A DNA stretch of 16,166 nt from Hydrogenophaga sp. (GCA_021154985.1 JAJNQE010000115.1:1-16166); one strand, 5' to 3'; shown: positions 1 to 8,263, counted from the first letter of the stretch. Notes: generated by a model from the sequence alone, not told the origin. Translations and numbers: made by a program.

Positions 1-37
1 CTTTCTCATCCGGGAAAACCCTTTAAGGAGCCTCTTC

Positions 38-970
38 ATGGACCGTCTGGCCTCGATGCGTGTTTTTCAGAAAGTCATCGACGAGGGGGGATTTGCGGCG
101 GCCGGGCGTGCCATGGACATGTCGCCTGCGGTGGTCACGCGGCTGGTGGCCGACCTGGAGGAACATCTGGGCACGCGCCTGCTGCACCGCACCACCCGGC
201 GCGTCTCGCTCACCGACGCGGGCGAGAGCTACCTGGAGCGGGTGCGCGTGATCCTGCAAGACCTGGACGAAGCACATGCGCTGGTGAGTTCGCAGACCAG
301 CGACCTCGCGGGCGTGCTGCGCCTGCTGGCCCCGCCGGTGCTGGCCACGCACGTGCTCGCGCCGCTGGTGAGCGGTTTCCGGCAGGCCTACCCCAAGATC
401 CTGCTCGACATCGAAGTGGAGTCGCACCGCGAGCCGCCGATCCAGGACTACGACATCACGCTCATCGGCACCCAGGCGTCGTTCGATGCGAACGTCATCG
501 CGCGCAAGGTGCTCTCCAGCGTCACCGTGCTGTTGGCCTCGCCCGAGTACTTGCGGCGACGGGGCACCCCCACGCGCCCCGAAGACCTGGCCCAGCACGA
601 CTGCCTGCGCTACAAGCCCGCCGCCGGACGCAGCCGGGGCTGGCGCCTGCTGCACGAAACCGACGACACCCGCTTCGTGGACATCGAGGTGCAACCGGTG
701 CTGTGGGCCAACCACACCGACACGCTGATGCACGCCGCGCTCGACGGTGCCGGCATCACCGCGACCACCGTGGAACTGGCCGCGCCGTTGATCCAGAACG
801 GCGATCTGGTGCGCGTGCTCCACCCCTGGATCACCGACCGGCTCACGATGTACGCCGCCCTGCCCAGCCGCAAGTTCATGCCGCGGCGCACCGAGGTGTT
901 TCTGGACTACCTCATCACCCAGACCCGCGCCCGTGTTGAAAGCGCCATGGCAACCTGCAGCATTTTCTGA
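38..970 (+). CDS. LysR-family transcriptional regulator
   Basis: 310-residue DNA-binding regulator of usual LysR length. Residues about 1-60 form the winged helix-turn-helix (starts MDRLASMRVFQKVIDEGGF, with the recognition region around MSPAVVTRLVADLEEHLG and the wing LLHRTTRRVSLTDAG). The rest is the periplasmic-binding-like effector domain. The ATG is supported by AAGGAG at 25-30, seven bases upstream. It lies 35 bases upstream of, and in the same direction as, an SDR dehydrogenase, so the two may be co-transcribed, or the regulator may control the SDR and the RND pump beyond it. LysR regulators more often sit divergent to their target, so the target is uncertain, and the effector cannot be read from sequence. 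Family assignment is secure; specificity is unknown. Confidence 0.95.
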   Translation: MDRLASMRVFQKVIDEGGFAAAGRAMDMSPAVVTRLVADLEEHLGTRLLHRTTRRVSLTDAGESYLERVRVILQDLDEAHALVSSQTSDLAGVLRLLAPPVLATHVLAPLVSGFRQAYPKILLDIEVESHREPPIQDYDITLIGTQASFDANVIARKVLSSVTVLLASPEYLRRRGTPTRPEDLAQHDCLRYKPAAGRSRGWRLLHETDDTRFVDIEVQPVLWANHTDTLMHAALDGAGITATTVELAAPLIQNGDLVRVLHPWITDRLTMYAALPSRKFMPRRTEVFLDYLITQTRARVESAMATCSIF

Positions 971-1005
971 CCAGCGCCGTCGAGATCCCGCCGTACCATG
1001 CCCGG

Positions 1006-1794
1006 ATGAATCATCCATCTGCAAACTCCAGCGTTCACTTCGGCCACCAGGGCCGCGTCGTCATCGTCACCGGCGGTGCACAAGGCATTGGCGAAGCCTG
1101 CGTGCGCCGTTTCGCGCGCGAAGGCGCCAGCCTGGTCATTGCCGATGTGGCCAACGCACCCGGCAGCGCGCTGGCGCGCGAGCTCGGCGCCACCTACATG
1201 CACTGCGATGTGGGTGACAAGCTCGACGTGGACGCGGTGGTGGCCAAGACCGTGGCAGCCTTCGGGCGCATCGACGTGCTCGTGAACAACGCCGGCATCT
1301 TCAAGGCGGCCGATTTTCTGGCCGTGAGCGAAGACGACTTCGACGAGGTGCTGCGTGTGAACCTCAAAGGCTCGTTCCTCATGGGGCAGGCGGTGGCGCG
1401 CGTGATGGCGGACCAGCGCGATGGCGCCATCGTCAACATGAGTTCGGTCAACGGCGTGCTGGCCATCCCCAGCATCGCCAGCTACAACGTGAGCAAGGGT
1501 GGCATCAACCAGCTCACCCGCGTGATGGCGCTGGCACTGGCCGAACACGGCATCCGCGTGAATGCGGTGGCGCCCGGCACCATTGCCACCGAACTGGCGG
1601 CCAAGGCTGTGCTCACCAGCGACGAGGCGCGAAACAAGATCCTGAGTCGCACGCCCATGAAGCGCCTGGGCGAACCCGACGAGATCGCCGACGTGGTGGC
1701 CTGGCTGGCCAGCGACGCGGCCAGCTACGTCACCGGCGAAATCGTCACCGTGGACGGCGGGCGCATGACGCTGAACTACACCGTTCCACTGTAA
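1006..1794 (+). CDS. SDR-family NAD(P)-dependent oxidoreductase
   Basis: 262-residue classical short-chain dehydrogenase/reductase, presumably a soluble cytoplasmic enzyme that reduces a carbonyl or oxidises an alcohol with NAD(P). Seen: the cofactor glycine motif TGGAQGIG (residues 22-29), NNAG (94-97), structural Asn119, catalytic Ser147, Tyr160 and Lys164 (YNVSK), and the C-terminal VTGEIVTVDGG typical of FabG-like enzymes. Asp47 after the second strand (IADVAN) favours NAD(H) over NADP(H); this is inference. The ATG at 1006 has no clear Shine-Dalgarno. The first 17 residues before GRVVIVTGG are a little longer than usual, but no better in-frame ATG exists before the motif. Substrate unknown. 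Confidence 0.93.
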   Translation: MNHPSANSSVHFGHQGRVVIVTGGAQGIGEACVRRFAREGASLVIADVANAPGSALARELGATYMHCDVGDKLDVDAVVAKTVAAFGRIDVLVNNAGIFKAADFLAVSEDDFDEVLRVNLKGSFLMGQAVARVMADQRDGAIVNMSSVNGVLAIPSIASYNVSKGGINQLTRVMALALAEHGIRVNAVAPGTIATELAAKAVLTSDEARNKILSRTPMKRLGEPDEIADVVAWLASDAASYVTGEIVTVDGGRMTLNYTVPL

Positions 1795-1930
1795 GCACGC
1801 CAACGAATTGGCGCCCGGCGGGAACTCCGCGCCCTGTGCGCGCCTCCATCGAAGCTGACAGCGCCGCCGCACGCCCGGCGTGCGCTGGGTCCGCCCGCAC
1901 GATGCGGCTGTTTTTCCAGAAGCCGACACC
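1795..1930. other. Intergenic region with two short hairpins
   Basis: Gap between the SDR and the RND operon. It contains two perfect small inverted repeats: CGCCAA-CGAA-TTGGCG (1798-1813) and GCACGC-CCG-GCGTGC (1869-1883). Neither is followed by a T tract, so neither is a convincing intrinsic terminator. I see no clear sigma-70 promoter. A GTG at 1880 could extend the next gene but falls inside the second hairpin. Confidence 0.4.
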
Positions 1931-2980
1931 TTGCTGAAACAACTCCCTGCCATGATGCTGGTCACCCTGCTGGTGACCTCTGGCCCCACGTGGGCCCAAA
2001 CGCCCGCCCCTGCCCCCGCACCACCGCCCGTCATCGTGGCCTTGAGCGCGCAGGCCAACGACGACATCGGTCTGGCCGTGCTGGGCAACGGCTCGGCGCG
2101 CCAGTCGGTGGTGATCTTTCCGGCTGTGGCCGGCGAAGTGGCCGAAGTGGCCTTCCGCCCGGGGCAGACGGTGCGCTCGGGGCAGGTGCTCGTGCGCCTG
2201 GTGGACCGGGCCGAGCGGCTGGCCGCCGATCTGGCTGCGGCCCGCGTGGACGCGGCCAGGGCCCTGGCCACCCGGTACGAGGGCACACGCGGCACCGGCG
2301 CAGTGCCCGAGAGCGTGCTGGACGAAGCACGAGCCGCCCTGCGCGCGGCCGAGATCGAACTCGACCAAGCCCGCGAAGCGGTGGGCGACCGCACGGTGCG
2401 CGCCCCGTTCGCCGGCGTGGTGGGCCTGTCCACCGTGGAACGGGGCGACCGCGTGACCGCCGAGACCGCACTGACCACGCTGGACGACCGCCGGGAACTG
2501 TTCATCGACTTCGAAGTGCCCGAAGCGCACCTGGCCCGCATCAAGATCGGCCAGGCCGTCACGGCCACGAATCCGGCCTACCCGGAGCGCTCGTTCCAAG
2601 GCGCGGTGGCCGAGATCGACAGCCGCATCGATCCGGTATCGCGCAATGTGCGCATGCGCGCGCTGGTCCCCAACACGGGCGACGTGCTGCGCTCGGGCAT
2701 GTCGTTCCAGGTGCAGCTCGGGCTCGCCGGTCAGCCCCGTGTGAGCGTGCCCGAACTGGCCTTGCAGTGGGACCGCGAAGGTTCATTCGTCTGGGTGGTG
2801 CGCGAAGGCAAGGCGGTGCGCGTGCCCGCGCGCCCGGTGCGCCGTGCCGCCGGCCTGGTGCTGATCGATGGTGAATTGAAGCCCGGGGAATCGGTGGTGG
2901 TGGAAGGTGTGCAACGCCTGCGTGCAGGCATTGCCGTGCGCGTGGTCGGCAACGGCGGCGCAGCGCGCACCGGGCCATGA
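1931..2980 (+). CDS. RND efflux periplasmic adaptor (membrane-fusion protein)
   Basis: HlyD/AcrA-type adaptor linking an RND pump to its outer-membrane channel. From the TTG at 1931 it has 349 residues and begins with a signal peptide (LKQLPAMMLVTLLVTSGPTWA, likely cut before QTPAP). Then come the first lipoyl half (VAGEVAEVAFRPGQTVRSGQ), a short alpha-helical hairpin (DEARAALRAAEIELDQAR), the second lipoyl half (VRAPFAGVVGLSTVERGDRV), and beta-barrel and membrane-proximal domains. There is no lipobox Cys, unlike AcrA. A longer GTG start at 1880 would bury the signal peptide behind charged residues, and ATG 1952 would remove its basic N-terminus, so 1931 is preferred although no good ribosome site is visible. 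The stop overlaps the next start (ATGA at 2977-2980), indicating translational coupling. Confidence 0.9.
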   Translation: MLKQLPAMMLVTLLVTSGPTWAQTPAPAPAPPPVIVALSAQANDDIGLAVLGNGSARQSVVIFPAVAGEVAEVAFRPGQTVRSGQVLVRLVDRAERLAADLAAARVDAARALATRYEGTRGTGAVPESVLDEARAALRAAEIELDQAREAVGDRTVRAPFAGVVGLSTVERGDRVTAETALTTLDDRRELFIDFEVPEAHLARIKIGQAVTATNPAYPERSFQGAVAEIDSRIDPVSRNVRMRALVPNTGDVLRSGMSFQVQLGLAGQPRVSVPELALQWDREGSFVWVVREGKAVRVPARPVRRAAGLVLIDGELKPGESVVVEGVQRLRAGIAVRVVGNGGAARTGP

Positions 2981-5900
2981 ACGACGACCGCGCCAGCGAC
3001 CTGCCCGCGCTCGCGATCCGCCGGCCCTGGCTGGTGATCGTGATCAACCTGCTGATCGTCATCGCGGGCGTCGGCGCCTGGCTGGGCGTGGAGGTGCGCG
3101 AACTGCCCAACATCGACCGGCCCATCGTGGCGGTGCGCGCCGACTGGCCTGGCGCGGCACCGGAAACGCTGGACGCCGAGGTCACCCGCGTGCTCGAAGG
3201 CGCAGCCGCGCGCGTGCCGGGTGTCTACCTCGTGCGCTCGGCCAGCGAAGAAGGCAACCTGCGCGTCATCATCGAGTTCAACCCCGGCGTGGACCTGGTG
3301 ACCGCGGCCAACGATGTGCGCGATGCCATCGCTCGGGTCGAGAGCACGCTGCCCGACGGCGTGGAGGGCCTCACCATCGTCAAGGCCGATGCCGACGCCG
3401 AACCGGTGATGCAGCTGGCGGTGTCCAGCGCGTCACTCGCGGTGGATGAACTCTCGCGGGCGGTGGAAGAGCGCATCGAACCCGAGCTGATCTCGGTCGA
3501 TGGCGTGGCCGACATCACGCTGTTCGGCAGCCGCCAGCGGGTGATGCGCGTGCGCATCGATCCGCTCAAGCTCGCGGCCTACAACGTCTCGGTGAACGAC
3601 ATCGCCACGGTGCTGCAAAGCGCGCGGGTCGATGTGCCCGCCGGCAGCCTGGAGTCGGCCAACCAGGAGGTGCTGGTGCGCGCCAACGCCTCGGTGGCCA
3701 CGCCCGGGCAAATGCGCGCGCTGCGCGTGCGCCCCGATCTGGCACTCGGCACGGTGGCCGACGTGTACTACAGCCCGGCCGACGCCACCTCGTACGTGCG
3801 CCTGAACGGCTCGCCGGTGGTGAGCCTGGGCATCGTGCGCCAGGCGCAATCCAACAGCGTGGAGATCTCAGCCGGTGTGCGCGCCGTGGTGGAGCGCATC
3901 AACCGCGATGGGGGCGATCTGCAGGTGACGGTGGTGTCGGACGACGCCTCGTTCATCAGCGGTGCCATCAGCGAGGTGCTGGTGAGCCTGCTGATGGCGG
4001 TGGTCATCGTGGTGGCGGTGGTGGGTGTCTTTCTGGGCCAGTGGCGCGCCACCCTGGTGCCGGTGGTGGCCATCCCGATCTCGCTCATCGGCACGCTGGC
4101 CGCCATCTGGATGCTGGGCTTCTCGATCAACCTGCTCACGCTGCTGGCACTGCTGCTGGCCACCGGACTGGTGGTGGACGACGCCATCGTGGTGCTGGAG
4201 AACATCCAGCGCCGGCGTGCCCAGGGGCTGGGCCCGCGCGCGGCCGCGGTGCTGGGCACCCGCGAGGTGTTCTTTGCCGTGGTGGCCACCACCGCAACGC
4301 TGGTGGCGGTGTTCCTGCCGATCTCCTTCCTGCCCTCGGCGGCCGGTCGCCTGTTCGCCGAGTTTGGTTTTGTCATGGCCATTTCGGTGGCGATTTCCTC
4401 GTTTGTTGCGCTTTCGCTGGGCCCGATGATCGCGTCGCGCCTGCCGGACGAGCGCGCGCCTGGACCCCTCTGGCGCCGACTCTCCAGTTGGGGCTCGCGC
4501 GCCGAATCCACCTACGATCGTTGGCTGGCCGCCGCGCTGCGCCGGGCCTGGTGGGTCGCTGGCCTCTGCACGCTGCTGGCGGCTGCGGCGGTGTGGAGCT
4601 ACACGCAGCTCACGCAGGAACTCACACCAACGGAAGACCGTGGCGTGCTCTCGATCCGCCTGGACGGGCCCGACGGTGTGGGCCTGGCCTACAGCGACCG
4701 GCAACTCGAAGCCGCGCTGGCCGCCGTCACCCCGTTGCAGGACGAAGGCCTGGTGGACAACATCTTCACCATCACCGGGCGCAACGATGCGAACCGCGCG
4801 GAAATCACCGCTCCGCTGGCCGACTGGGGCGAGCGCGAGCTCACCCAGGCGCAACTGGCGGCACGGGTGCAGCGGCTGCTGGACGACCTGCCCGGCGCAC
4901 GCGTGCGCATCCGCGGTGGCAACAGCCTGGGCGTGGGTGGCGGCGACGGCAGCGTGCAGATGGCGGTGACGGGCGACGACTACAACCGCATCGCCGACGC
5001 GGCCTACGGCTTTGCCGCCGCCATCGAACGCGAGCTGCCCGGCCTGCGCGATGTGCGCGTGAACTACACCGCATCGCAGCCACAGATCACGCTGCGCATC
5101 GACCGGGAACGCGCCACCGAGCTGGGGGTGTCGGTGGAGGGGCTGGACGTGGTGCTGCGCTCGCTGGTGGACGGCACCGAGGTGACCGACCTCACGGTGG
5201 ACGATCGCAACGTGCCGGTGTTCCTCGAATCGACGGCGCGCGGCGCCACCGATCCGCAGGCCCTGCTGGGCTACAGCGTTCGCGCCAGCACGCCCGAGGG
5301 TGATCGGCTGGTGCCCCTGTCGCAGTTCGTGCGGTTCGAAGAAACGGCCATCCCGTCCGAACTCGAACGCCTGGGACAACGGCGCGCCGTGCAGCTCAGC
5401 GCCATCACGGTCGACGGCATGCCGCTGCAGCAGGCGGTGAACGACCTGCGCACGCTCGCGCAGTCCGAGCTTCCCGAGGGCATGGGCCTGCTGTTTCGCG
5501 GCGACGCCGCCACGCTGGAGCAGACCGGTCGCGACGTGACCATCACTTTCGCGATTGCCTTGCTGGTCGTGTTCCTCGTGCTGGTGGCGCAGTTCGAAGG
5601 CCTCACCAGCGCCGCGGTGGTGATCATCACCGTGCCGTTTGGTCTGGCCGCTGCGGTGTTTGCCATGACCCTGAGCGGCACCTCGATCAACATCTACAGC
5701 CAGATCGGCTTGCTGCTGCTGGTGGGCGTGATGGCGAAGAACAGCATCCTGATGGTGGAGTTCGCCGACCAGCTGCGCGACGCCGGGCGCAACGTGATGG
5801 AGGCCGCGCGAGAGGCCGCAGCGACCCGCCTGCGCCCGATCATGATGACCATGGCCTCCACCGTGCTGGGTGCACTGCCGCTGGTGCTGGGCAGCGGGCC

Positions 5901-6096
5901 GGGGGCGGAGTCGCGCGCGTCCATCGGCTGGGTCATTTTTGGCGGGCTCTCGCTGGCCGCTGTGTTCACGCTGTTCCTCACCCCCGTGGTCTACCTCGGC
6001 CTGGCGCGCTTTGCGCCGCCGCGCGCCAGCCATGGCGAGCGGCTGGCCGCCGAGATGAAACAGGCCGCTGCGCAACAAAGCGGGGAGTTTTCATGA
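2977..6096 (+). CDS. RND efflux transporter permease, HAE1/AcrB-type
   Basis: 1039-residue inner-membrane proton-driven pump, full length for the family. TM1 is at about residues 17-37, and two large periplasmic loops lie after TM1 and TM7. Seen: the proton-relay Asp401-Asp402 in GLVVDDAIVVLEN (equivalent to the AcrB D407/D408 pair) and Lys921 in GVMAKNSILMVEFADQLR (equivalent to AcrB K940). It therefore looks catalytically intact and of the hydrophobe/amphiphile class, not the heavy-metal CusA class. It sits between adaptor and channel genes with ATGA overlaps on both sides, so the three are one operon. Sequence gives no firm substrate. The LysR gene upstream is a possible but unproven regulator. 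Confidence 0.96.
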   Translation: MNDDRASDLPALAIRRPWLVIVINLLIVIAGVGAWLGVEVRELPNIDRPIVAVRADWPGAAPETLDAEVTRVLEGAAARVPGVYLVRSASEEGNLRVIIEFNPGVDLVTAANDVRDAIARVESTLPDGVEGLTIVKADADAEPVMQLAVSSASLAVDELSRAVEERIEPELISVDGVADITLFGSRQRVMRVRIDPLKLAAYNVSVNDIATVLQSARVDVPAGSLESANQEVLVRANASVATPGQMRALRVRPDLALGTVADVYYSPADATSYVRLNGSPVVSLGIVRQAQSNSVEISAGVRAVVERINRDGGDLQVTVVSDDASFISGAISEVLVSLLMAVVIVVAVVGVFLGQWRATLVPVVAIPISLIGTLAAIWMLGFSINLLTLLALLLATGLVVDDAIVVLENIQRRRAQGLGPRAAAVLGTREVFFAVVATTATLVAVFLPISFLPSAAGRLFAEFGFVMAISVAISSFVALSLGPMIASRLPDERAPGPLWRRLSSWGSRAESTYDRWLAAALRRAWWVAGLCTLLAAAAVWSYTQLTQELTPTEDRGVLSIRLDGPDGVGLAYSDRQLEAALAAVTPLQDEGLVDNIFTITGRNDANRAEITAPLADWGERELTQAQLAARVQRLLDDLPGARVRIRGGNSLGVGGGDGSVQMAVTGDDYNRIADAAYGFAAAIERELPGLRDVRVNYTASQPQITLRIDRERATELGVSVEGLDVVLRSLVDGTEVTDLTVDDRNVPVFLESTARGATDPQALLGYSVRASTPEGDRLVPLSQFVRFEETAIPSELERLGQRRAVQLSAITVDGMPLQQAVNDLRTLAQSELPEGMGLLFRGDAATLEQTGRDVTITFAIALLVVFLVLVAQFEGLTSAAVVIITVPFGLAAAVFAMTLSGTSINIYSQIGLLLLVGVMAKNSILMVEFADQLRDAGRNVMEAAREAAATRLRPIMMTMASTVLGALPLVLGSGPGAESRASIGWVIFGGLSLAAVFTLFLTPVVYLGLARFAPPRASHGERLAAEMKQAAAQQSGEFS

Positions 6097-7493
6097 ACCG
6101 CCCGCTTCACCGCCTGAGCGCCCTGGCACTGGCCACTGCCCTCGCCGGCTGCGGCAGTACCACGTTGCTCGACACGCCACCCGAGGCCCCCACGCTCGGC
6201 ATCACGTCCAGCGACACGTTTGCCGCCGCACCCGCCGGCGCCACCGCGCCCACCGACGCCGACCTGCGCTGGTGGACCCGCTTCAACGACCCAGGCTTGG
6301 CCGGCTGGGTCGAGCGCGCACTGGCCAACAGCCCCGACACGGCGATCGCGCGCGAGCGCGTCGTGCAGGCGCAAGCCTTGTTGCGCGGCGCGAGCGCCCA
6401 GCGTGGGCCGATCGTCGGCGCAGAAGTCGCCGTGGATGCCCGCAGCCGCCGCGCGACTGGCGAACGCGCGCTCGACCCCAGCGCCGCACTCACGCTGGAC
6501 TGGGACCTGGACCTTTGGGGCGGGCTGCGCCAGGCCGAACAATCGGCCGCCGCCTCGCTGCTGCAAGCCGAAGACCTGGCCCAGGCTGCGCGCCTGTCCA
6601 CCGCGGGGCTCACCGCACGCGCCTATGTGGCCTGGCAAGAGGCCCTGCTCGACGAGCAGCTGCTCGCCGATGGCCTGCGCCTGCAGCGCGAGGTGTTGCG
6701 CCTGGTGGCCGTGCGGGTGAACGCCGGTCTGGCACCCCGGCTTGACCTGGACCGCGCACAGACCGAGGCCGCCAACCTGGAAGCCGATACGGCCGATGCG
6801 CGCGTGCGCGCAAGGCAGGCCGCCGCCGCGCTGCAGGTGCTGGCTGGAGAGCGACCACAACCCATGACCGAGGCTGCGGCGCACTTGCCGCAGCTGCAAG
6901 GCGCGCCCACCGTGGCCCGGCCAATCGACCTGCTGCGCCTGCGCCCCGACCTGCGCGCGGCCGAGCGCGGTCTTGCGGTCGCCGCCAGCGACCTGGGCGT
7001 GGCCCAAGCCGATCTCTACCCCCGCCTGCGACTGCCCGGCGCGATCACGCTCACCTCGGCCGGGCTCGGCGGTGGCGTGCTCAACACGGTCAGCGCCACG
7101 CTGGCTGCGGTGCTGGACGTGGCGCTCTTCGACGGTGGCGAGCGCAGGGCCAATGTGGATGCGGCACGCTCGCGCGTGACCGAAGCCGGCGAGGTCTACC
7201 GCCAGACCCTGCTCGACGCATTGCAGCAAACCGAAGCAGCGCTGGTCGCTGCGGAGGGCACAGCCTCGCGCACCCGGGCCCTGGAGCGCGGCAACACCGC
7301 CGCCCTCTCCGCCGTGGAACAGGCGCGCACGCTCTACACCAACGGTCTGACGGGTTTTCTCGACGTGATCGAAGCCCAGCGCAGTGCACTGGACACGCGC
7401 CGCAACCTGCTGCGCGCTCAGGCCGAGGCCGTGCGGCAGGCGATCGCGGGGTTCGAGGCCATGGGGCTGATCGCACCGGTGGACCCGGTCTGA
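6093..7493 (+). CDS. Outer-membrane efflux lipoprotein, NodT/OprM type
   Basis: 466-residue TolC-like channel completing the RND system. The N-terminus is a lipoprotein signal with lipobox LAGC (Cys20), so the protein is predicted to be lipidated and inserted in the outer membrane. Two repeated outer-membrane-efflux domains follow: WWTRFNDPGLAGWVERAL near the start, GLRQAEQSAAASLLQAE in the first helical repeat, and GVAQADLYPRLRLPGAITL and NGLTGFLDVIEAQRSALDTRRN in the second. The start is supported by GGGGAG at 6082-6087, and it overlaps the pump stop as ATGA. No intrinsic terminator is visible after the stop; the next gene has its own promoter-like signal at 7524. Confidence 0.95.
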   Translation: MNRPLHRLSALALATALAGCGSTTLLDTPPEAPTLGITSSDTFAAAPAGATAPTDADLRWWTRFNDPGLAGWVERALANSPDTAIARERVVQAQALLRGASAQRGPIVGAEVAVDARSRRATGERALDPSAALTLDWDLDLWGGLRQAEQSAAASLLQAEDLAQAARLSTAGLTARAYVAWQEALLDEQLLADGLRLQREVLRLVAVRVNAGLAPRLDLDRAQTEAANLEADTADARVRARQAAAALQVLAGERPQPMTEAAAHLPQLQGAPTVARPIDLLRLRPDLRAAERGLAVAASDLGVAQADLYPRLRLPGAITLTSAGLGGGVLNTVSATLAAVLDVALFDGGERRANVDAARSRVTEAGEVYRQTLLDALQQTEAALVAAEGTASRTRALERGNTAALSAVEQARTLYTNGLTGFLDVIEAQRSALDTRRNLLRAQAEAVRQAIAGFEAMGLIAPVDPV

Positions 7494-7523
7494 ACACGTT
7501 TACACACGCTTACCTGGACCACC

Positions 7524-7552
7524 GGAATACCCGGCACCCGTACGGCGTTGTC
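7524..7552 (+). promoter_or_regulatory. Predicted ECF-type promoter of the Ser/Asn-repeat gene
   Basis: GGAATAC (7524-7530), 15 bases, CGTTGTC (7546-7552), that is GGAAT-N17-CGTT. The -10 heptamer is identical to those of the two divergent copies at 11139-11204, and the -35 differs only in its last base. Transcription would start near 7559, giving a leader of about 60 bases before the ATG at 7621. The architecture matches the known GGAAC-N16/17-CGTT class of ECF promoters. Assigning it to the sigma factor encoded at 11217 is inference. Confidence 0.68.
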
Positions 7553-7620
7553 GCATCAGACCCAGGCCGCACCGCACGCGGACGGCCCGGTTTCTTCAAC
7601 CCGACTCATAAAGGACTGTC

Positions 7621-8247
7621 ATGAAAAACAACATCGGCGCCATCGTGACCGCCGTGGCCAGCGTGGTGGGCAGCCACGGTGCCCAGGCCCAGGGCCTGCC
7701 ACTGGTGAAGGAACTCACCCAGGCCGCAAGCGGTGTGCTGGCCAGCCTGGACCCCTTGAAGATCAGCGCGGGCAACAGCAGCTCGAACAGCAGCTCCAAT
7801 GGTGGATCGCGCGGTGGCAGCGGCGCGTCGTCGGGCGGCGGATCGGGCGGTGGTGGCAGCTTCGGGCGTGGCTCCAACTCGTCATCCAATTCCTCTTCAA
7901 ACTCTTCCTCCAACTCCAGTTCGAACTCGTCGTCAAACTCCTCCTCGAATTCCAGTTCGAACTCGTCGTCCAACTCCTCCTCGAATTCCAGCTCGAATTC
8001 GTCGAGCAACAGCAGCTCCAATTCCTCCAGCAACAGCAGCAACAACTCGTCGAGCAACAGCAGCCGCAACAGCCCGCGTGGCGACACCGCCGTGCACAGC
8101 TTTTTCAGGGGTTGGGAAAACGGCATGAACCGCGCGGCGCGCGCCGTGGGCATCGCGCCCGACCAGCCCACCCGACGCTCGTCGAACAGCAGCTCCAACA
8201 GTTCGTCGAACAGCTCTTCAAATTCCAGCTCCAACAGCAGCCGCTGA
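7621..8247 (+). CDS. Secreted Ser/Asn-repeat (SSSN)n low-complexity protein
   Basis: 208 residues, unlike any family I can name. Layout: signal peptide about 1-23 (MKNNIGAIVTAVASVVGSHGAQA); a short ordered segment 25-49 (GLPLVKELTQAASGVLASLDP); a Gly/Ser-rich stretch 52-84; a tandem tetrapeptide tract 85-150 (SN, 13 SSSN units, then SSNN, SSSN, SSRN); an ordered island 151-186 (HSFFRGWENGMNRAARAVG); a second SSSN tract 187-208 ending in Arg. AAGGA at 7611-7615 supports the start, and an ECF-like promoter lies at 7524. Two genes follow within 20 bases each. The product is probably periplasmic or surface-exposed and disordered or fibrous, perhaps a spacer, an adhesive or a phosphorylation/glycosylation target. 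Mixed serine codons argue that the protein repeat is maintained by selection. Function unknown; that it is a real gene is fairly sure. Confidence 0.82.
   Translation: MKNNIGAIVTAVASVVGSHGAQAQGLPLVKELTQAASGVLASLDPLKISAGNSSSNSSSNGGSRGGSGASSGGGSGGGGSFGRGSNSSSNSSSNSSSNSSSNSSSNSSSNSSSNSSSNSSSNSSSNSSSNSSSNSSSNSSNNSSSNSSRNSPRGDTAVHSFFRGWENGMNRAARAVGIAPDQPTRRSSNSSSNSSSNSSSNSSSNSSR
7873..8070 (+). repeat. Main 12-base (Ser-Ser-Ser-Asn) tandem repeat tract
   Basis: Sixteen consecutive 12-base units in frame (after a leading Ser-Asn), encoding 14 SSSN, one SSNN and one SSRN. Serine is written with TCG, TCC, TCA, TCT, AGC and AGT, and Asn with AAC and AAT, so the DNA repeat is much more diverged than the protein repeat. 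Confidence 0.9.
7915..7986 (+). repeat. 36-base higher-order direct repeat, two copies
   Basis: Copies 7915-7950 and 7951-7986 each encode three SSSN units and differ by one base (TCA versus TCC serine codon in the second unit). A third, more degenerate unit follows at 7987-8022. This points to a recent duplication of a three-unit block inside an older, diverged tract. Confidence 0.85.
8179..8244 (+). repeat. Second SSSN tract at the C-terminus
   Basis: Encodes residues 187-208: SSN, four SSSN units, then SSR before the stop. It is separated from the main tract by a 36-residue non-repetitive island, so the protein has two repeat arms around one short ordered segment. Confidence 0.85.
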
Positions 8248-8263
8248 GCCGCTATCCTTGGTC

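Noticed and set aside
1798..1813. Hairpin after the SDR gene as a terminator
   Set aside because: Six-base stem with no following T run; listed only as a hairpin in the intergenic entry.
907..2568. Long minus-strand ORF (553 codons) across LysR, SDR and adaptor genes
   Set aside because: Antisense shadow in GC-rich DNA; composition is Arg/Ala/Ser-rich without domains and it covers three clear plus-strand genes.
3868..6078. Minus-strand ORF of 736 codons opposite the RND pump
   Set aside because: His/Gln/Arg-rich shadow of a well-supported RND permease whose family motifs are all on the plus strand.
7596..8234. Long minus-strand ORF (212 codons, Glu/Leu/Phe-rich) opposite the Ser/Asn gene
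   Set aside because: It is the reverse reading of the TCC/TCG/AAC repeats (giving GAG, GAA, TTG, CTC codons), has no ribosome site, and the plus strand has a signal peptide, AAGGA and a promoter.
7873..8244. Repeat tract as a CRISPR array or iteron origin
   Set aside because: Units are 12 bases, contiguous, in frame and codon-scrambled, without spacers; they are a protein-coding repeat.
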